DNA of 64,000 bases, taken from the NCBI GenBank assembly GCA_023053575.1, contig JAKZAP010000003.1:11074561-11138560 (forward strand). Reading direction: 5' to 3'. Below, piece by piece: positions 1 to 10,309 of this stretch. Each line of letters begins with the position of its first letter. Position 1 is the stretch's first letter. Both the position numbers and the translations under genes were made by a program. Origin of the DNA: Branchinecta lynchi (lineage: Eukaryota; Arthropoda; Branchiopoda; Anostraca; Branchinectidae). The notes beneath the pieces are model-generated. The model was not told where the DNA came from. It worked only from the letters and a program-made list of their open reading frames with translations, and ran no database searches.

Positions 1-49
1 TTCCTGACTGAAGATGGAAAATTAAGTGTCTTTTTCTGTGTATTTATAT

Positions 50-146
50 GTTTTGTTTATTTTCTTTATTTTCTTCATTTAATCCGCCTTTTCAAAATGG
101 CGGGTCATAAATAAATTACTTACTATTACTTACTTACGTACTTACA
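50..146 (+). repeat. Hairpin plus (TTAC)n tail: retroelement 3' end, copy 1
   Basis: A T-rich stretch leads into the hairpin CCGCCTTTTCAAAATGGCGG, then CATAAATAAATTACTTACT and more TTAC-type repeats. The same arrangement recurs at 13047-13096 (minus) and 26400-26505 (plus). A conserved 3' hairpin followed by a short tandem tail is typical of the 3' ends of some LINEs and SINEs. No coding part is attached here, so the family is unknown. Confidence 0.6.
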
Positions 147-512
147 AGTTTGATTGTAAACAAAAATATAGTCGTATGTTTCTGATAGTAAGTGCAGCGA
201 AATTTTTTGCAGCTATCCTACTTTCGTCGTCGATGAAACAGCTTTTCAGAAAGTTCCACAGTGGTACCAACTACTCCACTTGGGAAGAATTGCTGTTTCG
301 TCTCATTGTTGCTTTGGAAAAGTTTCATGGAATTATCTATTGTTCCCCCCTTTTTTTGCCTCCAGCTTGAGGTGGTCAGGAAGAATTGCCGTCAAACTTC
401 ATGTGCCATAATAAAATCACCCCGCTTCCTTCGGTTGGAAGGTTCACCCGTTCAACCTGGAAGGGTAGTCAAGGGTCATGAACAATGGATAAACCTGCCT
501 TATTTTTTGTAG
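147..512. other. Intron sequence with no recognised feature
   Basis: This is intronic sequence leading to the SNAP-25 acceptor. Two short open frames (176-370 and 261-512) overlap in different frames and resemble nothing I know. The second ends in the acceptor tract, and I do not treat either as genic. Confidence 0.6.
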
Positions 513-630
513 AGCAACTGGACCGAATCGAGGAGAACATGGATCAGATCAATGCCGATATGAAAGAAGCAGAAAAGAACTTAACAGGCATGGAAAAATG
601 CTGCGGCCTTTGTGTTCTTCCCTGTCAAAA
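513..630 (+). CDS. Snap25: SNAP-25 exon: end of first SNARE motif and cysteine cluster (partial gene)
   Basis: This internal exon of a SNAP-25 type Qb/Qc SNARE, the t-SNARE that pairs with syntaxin and synaptobrevin in regulated exocytosis, encodes the C-terminal turns of the first SNARE helix ([20 protein letters not shown]) and then the cysteine cluster [10 protein letters not shown]. That cluster is the palmitoylated membrane anchor in known family members and separates this protein from SNAP-29, which lacks it. The acceptor is a T-rich tract ending TTTTTTGTAG. The first two bases complete a Glu codon begun in the previous exon, so the upstream intron is phase 1. The donor is AA/GTAAGT, phase 2, splitting a Lys codon. 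The exons for the N-terminus (roughly the first 80-90 residues in relatives) are upstream of the window. An acceptor 2 bases later is possible but less typical. The family assignment is secure. Confidence 0.96.
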
Positions 631-1734
631 GTAAGTTGTCCCATCTCTATTCCCTCATGGAAGATAAAGCTCCAGAGGTGTCATTTCGAGGAAACCTGGG
701 TGGGGGTGGCAAGGGCGTCGTTCCGGACCCCTTGGCGTTTTCAGATGCAAATCTTGCATAGGTAGGACCAGGAATGCATAAATAGTTAACAGCATGTAAA
801 ATAAGCTATATTTACACGGAGAATTGTGTCTACAAAAAAGTCTTATGTAAGGATATGTACATGAAATCGGTTACTGTTTCGGATTCTCGTCTGGTCAGCT
901 TGACCATGGTTTGCCTTTTTAAGCCGATTATGTGATTTTTTCGTGGCCTAGGAAAGGCGAGGGGTGGGCAAATTCTCCCCTCCCTCCACTTCGAAAGTGA
1001 CGTCCTAGCGAAGCCCGACTTTCGAAAATTTGGTAACTGGGTAAGTCGGAGAATTCGAGAATATACTCACTTCCTATCTTGTAATTGTGTCAGGACGCAA
1101 GTCGTGCTGACAGTGCATCTGTGCAGTTGACGGACCAAAGCGTGTCGTGAATCTTTTAAAAGTTGAAGTTTAACTGAAAAGCTAACTTATTTTTGTATCA
1201 TTTAACTGAATACACTGCATTATTTGGACTGTGTAAAGGATTTTTTTTTTTTTTTCACCATTTACTCTAGAATGACGTTTCGAATATCTACGGCCGCCCT
1301 CACAACGGAAAATTCTACTATGACGTCGAAAATTCGAATCTCAGTAGAAATGCGGCTTTTTAGTGGCCAGTGGTGAGCTAGGCGATCACTGCTCAGTGCG
1401 TGAACACTCATTTTTCGTAAATAGCCTTTGTAAAGCAACAACACAGGGACACAGGTACAAGCGCATCCACTTTTTACGCATCTAGCGTGTTTGGTAGGTG
1501 CGGGATAAAGCTTGGGAACCCTAGAACTTAACAGTCGTACTGGTCGACTTCTAACATTTTGATGAGGGGGAGGGAGGATTTGGGAGTAGAGAGGATGACA
1601 TACCATGGCTTAACCGAAGTCAGCGCTTAGCTCCTTTCTGCGCTCCTGCAGTGTTTTTAGGTTAAAGTGTTTTATAAGGGATCAAAGGATGAAAATAGGG
1701 ATCTGCCAATAAGAGGGTTTGCTGTGACCATTTT
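631..1734. other. Intron sequence with no recognised feature
   Basis: This begins with the SNAP-25 donor GTAAGT. A 114-residue open frame on the minus strand (1262-1606) has no recognisable domain and is probably chance. A T-rich run lies near 1242-1256. I see no repeat shared with the rest of the window. Confidence 0.5.
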
Positions 1735-1950
1735 TAAACAAAACCCTAGAGGTAAGAATGATCATGGGCCCTTGTAAATCACGAAAACTTATCGTTTGGT
1801 AAAAAGTATCTTCTTTTGCACTTGGCTGTGATGATGCGCACTTAAGGGCGTTAAAAATTCATCTTTAATCGAAACCCTTGAAGCAAAAATGATTATCCGA
1901 TAGGCTCATCGAAATCATGAAAATTTGCTAAAAAGTATTAATTGCGCTTT
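1735..1950 (-). repeat. Family C module (minus), next to a B-type array
   Basis: The sequence contains GATCATGGGCCCTTG and blocks such as GCGCACTTAAGGGCG. Read on the minus strand, these match the family C modules at 10980-11630 and 28490-28860 (GGGCCCATGATCATTTG, CCTTAAAGTGCGCAT). It sits directly beside the 132-bp array at 1956-2475, the same B-then-C order seen at 10310-11630. Confidence 0.6.
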
Positions 1951-1955
1951 AAGGG

Positions 1956-2475
1956 AACCCACTCCCCCAACGATGGCCGGGTCGGGAAACTAACTATCTA
2001 AGCTAATCTTGTCAGGTATCTAATTTTCAAGCCAAATTTCATCGTCCTAGTACATCTGGAAAAATTGTTCTGGTTCATTTGTAAGTAAAACCCACTCCCC
2101 CGACGATGGCCGTGTCGGGGAACTGACTATCTAAGCTAATCTTGTCAGGTATCTAATGTTCAAGCCAAATTTCATCGCCTAGCATATCTGGTAAAATTGT
2201 TCTGGTTCATTTGTTAGTAGAACCCACTCCCCCAACGATGGCCGAGTCGGGGAACTGACTATCTAAGCTAATCTATTCAGGTATCTAATTTGCAAGCCAA
2301 ATTTCATCGTCCTAGCACGTCTGGAAAAATTGTTCTGGTTCATTTGTAAGTAAAACCCACTCCCCAACGATGGCCGGGTCCGGGAACTGAGTATCTAAGC
2401 TAGTCTTGTCAGGTATCTAATGTTCAAGCCAAATTTCATCGTCCTACCACCTCTCGAAAAATTGTTCTGGTTTAT
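1956..2475 (-). repeat. Tandem array, four copies of a ~132-bp module (B-type, minus)
   Basis: AACCCACTCCCC begins at 1956, 2089, 2221 and 2354, giving periods of 133, 132 and 133 bp. Each unit carries GATGGCC, CTATCTAAGCTA and CCAAATTTCATCG. Read on the minus strand the unit contains GACGATGAAATTTGG and a G-rich GGGGGAGTGG segment, which links it to the family B modules elsewhere in the window. Confidence 0.85.
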
Positions 2476-2583
2476 TTATCACGGTACAAATCCCTTGCAT
2501 AAAGCACCATCTATGTAATATCGACTATCCACATATCTTTGTCTTATGAAAAATTGAATTTTACTTGTAAATATCAACCGCTT

Positions 2584-3600
2584 TTTGGGATCCCGAAACG
2601 TAAGTGGAGGGATACATCGCAAAAATGTCTGTCTGTCTGTAAGCACGTTAACTCTCGAAGGGAATGAGATATTTTGATGAAACTTGGTGTGAGGATTCAT
2701 TGGGGCAAGGGTAAGGTCAAGTTCGTAGATGGGCTCTGTAGCCCTACATTTGGGGGTGGGGGTTAAAATTAAGGGACAAACAAAATATTTTTAAATAGCT
2801 AATGTGATAGTCGATTATGAGGTAAGAAGACATTCTGAGCACGATAATGAAAACTATTTTCTCGCCGGACAAGTAGTTCGTCCGGAATCCGACAAAAACC
2901 CGAAAGTTGGTTAAGAGTAAAAGTTTTATTTGAAGTTGACTAAATGTTCGATTTACGTGTAAGAAAATATGCTGAACACAATGGTGAAAACCATTTTCTC
3001 GCCGAACAAGTAGTTCGTCCGGAATCCGGTGAAAAGTTGCTTAAAAGTAAAAGTTTTATTTGAAGTTGATTAAATGTCCGATTTAGGAGTAAAAGGACAT
3101 GCTGAACACGATGGTGTAAACCATTTTCTCGCCGAACATCTAGTCCGCCCGGAATCCGGCCAAAACAGGAAAATTTGTTAAAAGCAAAAGTTTGATTAGA
3201 TGACGGATTAAGGGGTAAGAAGATGGGATTAAAAGGTAAGAATCGTTTTTACCCGGACATATAATTAGTCGGAAATCCGGTTGTAACCGGAATTCTTTGT
3301 TAAGTCAAAGTTTTATTTAAAGTTCATTAGATGTTATTTATAAGGATAAGGAGATACGCTGGATTCGTTTCTGAATTTTCTTTTTTTGCTGGACTAGTAG
3401 TTGGCTCGGAATTCGGGCGTAACCGAAAACTTGGCAGAAGTAAAGCAGGAAGTCTTGGTCAGTATTGTCAAAATAGAAATGGCTTATAGAGGTATATCTG
3501 AACTAGGTTTTCTCTGGTGATTAGCCTGGCGAAGACAAGACCCAATTGTCTGAGTCAAATATTATATTTTTGGGATCCCATCGACACCTTTGGTCTTGTT
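2584..3600 (+). repeat. Family A element, copy 1 (~1 kb)
   Basis: It starts at TTTTTGGGATCCCGAAACG and ends at TTTTTGGGATCCCATCG...GGTCTTGTT. After the start come a CTGTCTGTCTG-type stretch, ACTCTCGAAGGGAATGAG, GATGAAACTTGGTGTG and then several diverged ~135-bp modules, each with ACATGCTGA-, TTTTCTCGCCGGACAAG and CCGGAATCCGG...CCGG. It has no terminal inverted repeats beyond the shared palindrome and no open frame, so it is unclassified and non-autonomous. Confidence 0.85.
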
Positions 3601-4086
3601 ACACTGTAAGTCGTGCAATATGCAATATTTAAACAGTGTAGCCTATTTCGGTTGTAGGGATCTGGGACTGGAGAGTTCGCAATAACTTCCCTCCGACGCC
3701 AGCGCTCAGGAATCTACATAAGTAGCAAAGCGTCGACTTTAATTTCAGTCAGTGTTAGGCTCATGTGGTCAGCCTTAAGAAGCTCATTCGGACGGTAATC
3801 CAATTCCGGAAAGTGTAATAACTTGTTGATGTGTTTCCCGTTCGCGCTTATGTGGGCTATAGGATGTCAGACTCCTTTAAGCTATGTAGGCTTGAATGAG
3901 TGTTCATGAACCTTTTTCGGTTGATGGGTTTCAACGGGGCTAGTAAGGAGGAAGCTCAGACAGAGACTACGGACAGTAACAAAATAAAAGATCCAACATG
4001 CTAACGGAAGGGCAGTAACGCTACCTAGCGGCAGGAGTACACAGTGTGGGGTGCAGATGGCACCACCCCAATAGCAGGAATGCTCA
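3601..4086. other. Spacer between family A copies, nothing recognised
   Basis: About 490 bp of intron between two family A elements, without a recognisable gene, inverted repeat or shared repeat. Confidence 0.5.
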
Positions 4087-5350
4087 TTTTTGGCATCCTA
4101 AAACGTAAGTGGAGGGATACCTATGACATCGCAAAAGTTGTCCGTCCGTCCACCCGTCTGTCCGTCCGTCTGTAAGCACGATAGCTCTCGAAGGGAATGA
4201 GATATTTTGATGAAACTTGGTGTGAGGATTCTTCGAGTCAAGGGATAGATTGAGTTCGTAGATGAGCCCGATAACTGCATATTTAGGGGAGGGGGTTCAA
4301 ATTAAGGGGCAAAAAAATATTCTTTAAAAGCTAATGAGATAGTCAATTACGGGGTAAGACGACATGCTGAACAAGGATATGAAAATCATTTTCTCGCCGG
4401 ACAATTAGTTCACCCGGAATCCGGCTCAACCGGAAAGTTTATTAAAAGTAAAAGTTTTATCTGAAGTTGATTAGATGTCCGATTTAGGGGTAAGAAGACA
4501 TGGTGAATCTGAATATGTAAATTATTTTCTCGTCGGACAAGTAGATCGCCCAGAATCCGGTCAAAACCGGAAAATTTGTCAACAATAAAAGTTTGATCTG
4601 AAGTTGATTAGAGGTTCGATTTACGGATAGGGAAACATGCTGAATCCGAGTATGAACATTATTTTCTCGCTGGACAAATAGATCGCCCGTAATCAACCGG
4701 ATTTTTTTTTTAAAGTAAAAGTTTTATGTGAATTAATTAGGTCTTCGATTTACGGTTAAGAAGACATGCTGAATTTGTGCATGACAATCATTTTCTACCT
4801 GGACATATAGTTCGCCACGAATCCGGCTGAAATCGGAAAATTTGTTGTAACTGAAGTTGATTAAGAGGTTCGACACATGGGTAAAGAGATATGCTGAATC
4901 CCTTTTTGAACTTCAGTATTTTGCAAGACAAGTAGTTCGCCTGGAATCCGATTACCATTTGCCTTAACCTGTTTCTAAATTTTATTAGTTTAGTGCTCAA
5001 GGAGTCTGACGAAGACAGTGGTTCCCAACCGGTGGTACGCGTACCCCAAGGGGTACGCGAAGGAGCCAAAATTGATTTAGTCCGTAGCTTCAAAGTCCCG
5101 CCTCACTTATCTTGTTGGCAGCCTCTAGTGATTGCCTCATTGATTTTATATATGCTTTTACACATGTATATCATTTATGATGATAACTATCGTCTTTTCA
5201 CGTTCTGAAGAAGGGGGTACGCAATCTTTTTGAACGTTGATTAGGGGTGCGCGGTACGGAAAAGGTTGGGAACCACTGCTCTAGAAGACCCGTTTGTCTG
5301 GATCAAATATTAAAGTTTTGGGATCCCATTGAAACCTTTGATCTTGTTTT
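4087..5350 (+). repeat. Family A element, copy 2, interrupted by a hAT-like MITE
   Basis: It starts at TTTTTGGCATCCTAAAACG, where the usual GGGATCCC palindrome is mutated. It includes the GTCCGTC repeat stretch and several ~135-bp modules, and ends at TTTTGGGATCCCATTGAAACC near 5340. The inverted-repeat element at 5016-5278 interrupts its 3' part. Confidence 0.85.
5016..5278. mobile_element. hAT-like MITE, 263 bp, nested in family A
   Basis: Perfect 15-bp terminal inverted repeats, CAGTGGTTCCCAACC and GGTTGGGAACCACTG, bound the element. The CAGTGGTTC start resembles known hAT termini. A second palindromic segment (GGGGTACGCG and CGCGTACCCC) lies just inside the left end. I do not see a clean 8-bp target duplication: the flanks read GACGAAGA and CTCTAGAA. 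The element has no coding capacity. Confidence 0.8.
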
Positions 5351-5492
5351 ATCGCGAGTATTGGATTTTAGCTTCGGCCTGAAGAGGTGTCATTCCGAGA
5401 AAGGCCGCAACGCCGAAATGTATTTTGGCTGAGTAATGTGTTTAGCATGCGTTTGTCTCCGAAGGCTTGAATTTTTTTTTATTGGAATTTTA

Positions 5493-6555
5493 TTTTTTGG
5501 GATCCCAAAACGTAAGTGGAAGGATAGCCTACCTATGACTTCGCAAAAGTTGTCCGTCTGTCCGTCCGTCCATCCGTCTGTGAGCACGATAACTCTCGAA
5601 GGGAATGAGATATTTTGATGAAACTTGGTTTGACGATTTTTTGGGTCAAGAGTAAGGTCGAGTTCGTAGATGGACCCTGTAGCCCTATATTTGGGGGTGG
5701 GGGTTCAAATTAAGGGACAAACAAAATATTTTTAAACAGCTAATGTGATAGTCGATTATGGGGTAAGAAGACATGCTGAGCACGATGGTGAAAATCATTT
5801 TCTCGCCTGACAAGTAGTTCGTCCGGTATCCGGCAAAAACCGGAAAGTTTGTTAAGAGTAAAACTTTCAATTGAAGTTGATTAAATCTTTGATGTAGGGA
5901 TAAGAAGACATGCTGATCATGATGGTGAAAATCATTTTCCTTCCGGACAAGTAGTTCGTCCGGAATCCGACAAAAACCGGATTGTTTGTTAGAAGTAAAA
6001 TTTTCATTTGAAGTTGATTAAATGTTTGATTTAGGGGTAAAGAGACATGTTGAACACGATGGTGAAAACCATTTTCTCGCCCGACAGCTAGTTCACCTGG
6101 AATCTGGCCAAAACCGGAAAATATGTTAAAAGCAAAGTTTTATCTGAAGTTGATTAGATGATCGATTTAGGGGTAAGAACAGACGCTGTGTCCGTATATG
6201 ACTAATATGTTATACCCGGACAAATAATTAGTCCGGAATCCGATTGTACCCTCATTTTTTAAGTCAAAGTTTTATTTGAAGTTGATTAGATGTTCTTTAT
6301 AGGGATAAGGAGATATGCTGGATTCGTTTCTGAATTTTCTTTTGTTGCTGGACTAGTAGTTCGCTCGGCAGAAGTAAAGCAGGTAGTTTCGGTCAGTATC
6401 GTCAAAATAGATATGGCTTATAGAGGTATGGATAGATAGATAGATAGAATATCTGAACTTTGTTTTCTCGGATGATTAGCCTGGCGAAGACAGGACCCAA
6501 TTGTCTGGATCAAATCTTAGATTTTTGGGATCCCATCGACACCTTTGGTCTTGTT
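5493..6555 (+). repeat. Family A element, copy 3
   Basis: It starts at TTTTTTGGGATCCCAAAACG and ends at TTTTTGGGATCCCATCG...GGTCTTGTT. It has the full order of head, GTCCGTC stretch, GATGAAACTTGG block and about five ~135-bp modules. A short GATA microsatellite lies near 6430. Confidence 0.85.
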
Positions 6556-7317
6556 ATATATTGACATTTTTGGATTGGATATAGAACTTTAATTAGAAAA
6601 TATATAAAGTGTAGGTAGATTTCTGACGTCACTGAGATGTGGAGGAGGCGAAGCCACTTAATTTATTTCAGTTGATAGTAAAGAAAGAGAGGAAATGGAA
6701 GATATGCGGGAGTAAAAAAATGAGAAAAGAGAAACGCGTTTAGCACCACCAGACAGGATTCGCAGTCAGCTTGGGCTGACTTAAAGTCTTTGATTCATGT
6801 GGGCCGAGTAGTTGGGAGACCCCATCATTTTTCGATGTGTCGGATTTTTACGAAGACACTGTTACCTTTATTTTCCCCAAAGTCCTCACGGTAGCCAATT
6901 ATCCACAAATTACTTGAAAACAATTCACTCCTGAATGCCAATCCGCCATTGCTATATAACTATTCGTTGATCTCCTGGTGCTGGCCAAAAGATTACTAAA
7001 GCCTTCGAGAAGATCGAGTGGGCGTGTAAGAGGGTTAAAACAACCAAGTATATCACCATATGGATTTTTAGATATGTCAGAAGAAGAAATCATTGGCCAG
7101 TTTGACATTTTGTGGTCTCGTAAGCTGAATATTATTTCGCTCAGTTTAAGAATCTTCAAGAAATCACTACAACGAGTTTAGTATAATTTACGGCGTTTGT
7201 GTATTGTGACCTAGTTTACATCCTTAATGCTTTGGACTAACGGACTAAATTTCGTCAGCTGAAATTATTTGAGCGATATTTCTGCCCTTCGTGGCAAGGG
7301 TCCCCTCAGGGTCAAAG
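6556..7317. other. Intron sequence with no recognised feature
   Basis: Open frames overlap on both strands (6899-7159 minus, 6978-7181 plus). They are mutually antisense, resemble no family I know, and are probably chance. Confidence 0.5.
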
Positions 7318-7722
7318 CTAGAAAAGTGAACCTGTCAACAGCTATGGCAGGAAGGGTGTGCGGAAGCAGCAGCACGACGCTTCAAACCGACCATTGTACT
7401 TCCTTGCTTAGGGTAGGACATCGAAGATTGTCGCCACCAGAAAGGCCTGTTAAGTCTGATGCTGACACCTTTACAATGTACAAAGTAACTTTTCCCTGTA
7501 ATTGTGCATATTGTGCATAATTGACTGCGCGATCATAGTTAACTAGAAAAGTGAACCTGTGATCAGCTCTGACAGGAAGGCTGTGCGAAAAGCATCAGCA
7601 GGACTTCCCCCCAACCTCCATTGTACATCCTTGCTTGAGGCAGAAAGTCGGAGATGAGTACAGCCGGTAAGGCCTGTCAGAGTCAACGCTGACACCTTAC
7701 CTTTATTCTGTAACAGTGTACA
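7318..7722. repeat. Diverged tandem duplication (~0.2 kb unit)
   Basis: The segment from CTAGAAAAGTGAACCTGT near 7318 recurs from 7541 with many changes. Both copies share GACAGGAAGG/GGCAGGAAGG, CCATTGTAC-TCCTTGCTT, GGCCTGT and GCTGACACCTT. The spacing is about 223 bp and the boundaries are approximate. Confidence 0.65.
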
Positions 7723-7732
7723 ATTTGAGTAA

Positions 7733-8710
7733 TTTTTGGGATCCCAAAACGTAAGTGGATACCTATGACATCGCAAAAGTTGTCCGTCTGTCCGTCCGTC
7801 TGTAAGCACGATAACTCTTGAAGGGAATGATATATTTTGATGAAACTTGGTATGAGGATTGTTTGGGTCAAGGGTAAGGTCGAGTTCGTAGATGGGCTCT
7901 GTAGCTCTATATTTGGCGGTGGGGTTCAAATTAAGGGACAAACAAAATATTTTTAAACAGCTAATGTGATAGTTGATTATGGGGTAAGAAGACATGCTGA
8001 GCACGATGGTGAAAATCGTTTTCTCGCCGGACAAGTAGTTCGTCTGGAATCCGGCAAAAACCGGAAAGTTTGTTAAAAGTAAAAGTTTCATTTGAAGTTG
8101 ATTAAAGGTTTGATTTATGGGTAAGAAGACATGCTGAGCACGATGGTGAAAACCATTTTCTAGCTGGACAAGAGACATGCTGAACCCGATGGTGAAAACC
8201 ATTTTCTCGCCGGACAACTAGTTCACCTGTAATCCGGCCAAAACCGGAAAATATGTTAAAAGCAAAAGCTTTATCTGAAGTTGATTAGATGATAGATTTA
8301 GGGGTAAGAAGAGACGCCTTAGTCTGTATATGATGATCGTTTTTTATCCTGACATATAATTAGTCCGGAATCCGGTTGTACCCGCATTTTTTTTTAAGTC
8401 AAAGTTTTATTTAAAGTTGACTAGATGTTCCTTAAAGGGATAAGGAGATACGCCGGTTTCGTTTCTGAATTTTCTTTTTTTGCTGGACTAGTAGTTCGCT
8501 CGGAATTCGGGCGAAACCGCAAATTTGGCAGTAGTAAAGCAGTAAGTTTCGGTCAGTATCGTCAAAATAGATATGGCTTATAGAGGTATAGATAGATAGG
8601 TAAATAGAATATCTGAACTCGGTTTTCTCTGATGGCGAAGACAAGACCCAATTGTCTGGATGAAATCTTAGATTTGTGGGATCCCGTCGACACCTTTGGT
8701 CTTCTTTCTT
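7733..8710 (+). repeat. Family A element, copy 4, abutting the SNAP-25 acceptor
   Basis: It starts at TTTTTGGGATCCCAAAACG and ends at TTTGTGGGATCCCGTCGACACCTTTGGTCTT, four bases before the acceptor of the exon at 8715. The interior modules read in a 224-codon open frame on the minus strand (7543-8217) whose protein is itself periodic. Other copies have stops in that frame, so I do not regard it as coding. Confidence 0.85.
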
Positions 8711-8714
8711 GTAG

Positions 8715-8840
8715 GAGTTCCACCTTCAAAGAAGACGAAGGAACGTGGAAAGGTACGGACGATGGGAAGATCGTAAACAACCAGCCCCAGCGAGTCATGA
8801 TGGATAATGGAATGGGACCTGCGGGAGGCTATATTGGCAA
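8715..8840 (+). CDS. Snap25: SNAP-25 exon: linker between the two SNARE motifs
   Basis: This exon encodes the inter-helix linker of SNAP-25, 42 residues beginning KSSTFKEDEGTWKG and ending GGYIGK, counting both split lysines. Its first G completes the Lys codon left by the exon at 513-630 (AA|G), and it ends GGC AA before GTAAGT, so both flanking introns are phase 2. The FKED-GTWKG-DDGK and NNQPQRVM segments match the insect SNAP-25 linker as I remember it, which is the main reason for suspecting an arthropod. The acceptor reads TCTTTCTTGTAG. The 3' end of a family A repeat runs right up to this pyrimidine tract, with its usual terminus GGTCTTGTT apparently altered to GGTCTTCTTTC. The upstream intron is 8,084 bp and the downstream one 32,965 bp. 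Confidence 0.97.
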
Positions 8841-9114
8841 GTAAGTGCTTATTACTCCGAATATATGGTGAGAGAGAGAGAAAAGGCAGGCTTTTATTCG
8901 GCTTTCAATCCCGGCAATGCCTTGCATTCGTGCACCAGGCGCTGCAAATTTTCATTCGCGTCGCCACAGGTAATGGACCGGATCAGCGAACGTCGCAGCT
9001 CTTATTATATTAGTTTTATTCGGTTATATTGTTATTGATATTAGTTTTTCCTGTGCATGCTATCCGGAGAGCTTGACAGAGCTTAGTTCATGAAGGTGAA
9101 AACACCTTTTTTGA

Positions 9115-9340
9115 CAAATATGATTTAAAGCAGACCTCGCACTAATTTTACTGTTTATGTTATTCAGAACTATCTGAACGCTGTAAAACTGAGCTCTGCT
9201 TTAAACAAATTATCCACGGCTTTGGCAGGTTTAAGCCTTTTCACGGACGAATTGGCTTCTAGCAAAAACTCGGCAAGTTTCAGAAAACACGTTTTACGCA
9301 TCAATAGCATGATATGCGAACACTCGTTTGGAGCATAGTG
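9115..9340 (+). repeat. Family H dispersed repeat, copy 1
   Basis: The segment with TTTAAACAAATTATCCACGG, TTTTACGCATCA and GAACACTCG is matched in inverse orientation at 46370-46600 (CCGTGGATAATTTGTTAAAA, TGATGCGTAAAA, CGAGTGTTC). It is a diverged interspersed repeat of unknown type, and its boundaries are approximate. Confidence 0.6.
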
Positions 9341-9370
9341 AGCATGGAAACTAGCTAATCTTGGCAAGTG

Positions 9371-9829
9371 CAAAGATTGTCATTAGCGGGTCCAGAAGGT
9401 AACTTATGGGGTTTAAGAGTTAACGAATGCAGTTACGGAAGTAAGTTGCAGTGGCAACATAGATACGATGGGAAGTTGAGTTAAGAGGACCATCTGTGAC
9501 AAGTTTTTCTCCCTATTTTTTCCCATTTTCCTCAAATCATTCCCTACTGAGACACTCGCAGTTGACAAGGTGATATCCAGCATTTGATATACTAGCTTTT
9601 CAAACTTTAAACGCGACTTTCTCGAAACTAGCAAAAAGTTACTTGTCACCTTTGTTTATTCAGCTCTTCGCTGTCACGGGTATCGATAATTGTTGTTGCC
9701 CATAGGGTTTAGTGGTGTTCTTTTGGAGCTTCGGGCTATGTTGTAGATTCCCGGGTGCAAATTTGTTTCAGGTTTAGCCTTCTCTGCACTTTGTGATGAT
9801 TTTCGGTTAACATTTCTGAGCCTCAAGGC
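9371..9829. other. Intron sequence with no recognised feature
   Basis: Nothing recognisable on either strand. A 78-codon open frame at 9413-9649 (minus) has no known domain. Confidence 0.5.
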
Positions 9830-10243
9830 AGACTCTTGTCGCTTTTGTTGTTTCTTTGTTTCCTTTTTTCTTTCTTGTGTTTTCTTTTCGGTATTGGCTT
9901 CCGGCCGGCTACAAATATATACGTGTTGACAAAAAAGACGGCGATATCGCAGCAGGCCAAGGGGAGGGACTCAAACATGCATTGAACTAATATGCCAATG
10001 CATGTGGGTGACGACTACTAAGTCGCGATGTTTCGTAGACTCTTGTCGCTTTTGTTGTTTCTTTGTTTCCTTTTTTCTTTCTTGTGTTTTCTTTTCGGTA
10101 TTGGCTTCCGGCCGGCTACAAATATATACGTGTTGACAAAAAAGACGGCGATATCGCAGCAGGCCAAGGGGAGGGACTCAAACATGCATTGAGCTAATAT
10201 GCCAATGCATGTGGGTGACGACTACTAAGTCGCGATGTTTCGT
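9830..10243. repeat. Near-perfect tandem duplication of a 207-bp unit
   Basis: AGACTCTTGTCGC starts at 9830 and again at 10037. The two 207-bp units are the same through GCGATGTTTCGT except for one difference I can see, GAACTAAT versus GAGCTAAT near 10165-10195. The near identity indicates a recent duplication, or an assembly expansion of a single unit. Confidence 0.93.
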
Positions 10244-10309
10244 CTCACTGATCGCTTGTTTCTATCACGGTTTTTTTTTATTTCATTTGCCATCCGGCGA
10301 ACTGCCATA

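Noticed and set aside
7543..8217. 224-codon minus-strand open frame, the longest in the window
   Set aside because: It runs through family A modules and its translation is periodic with them. The corresponding frame is broken in other copies, so it reflects repeat structure rather than a gene.
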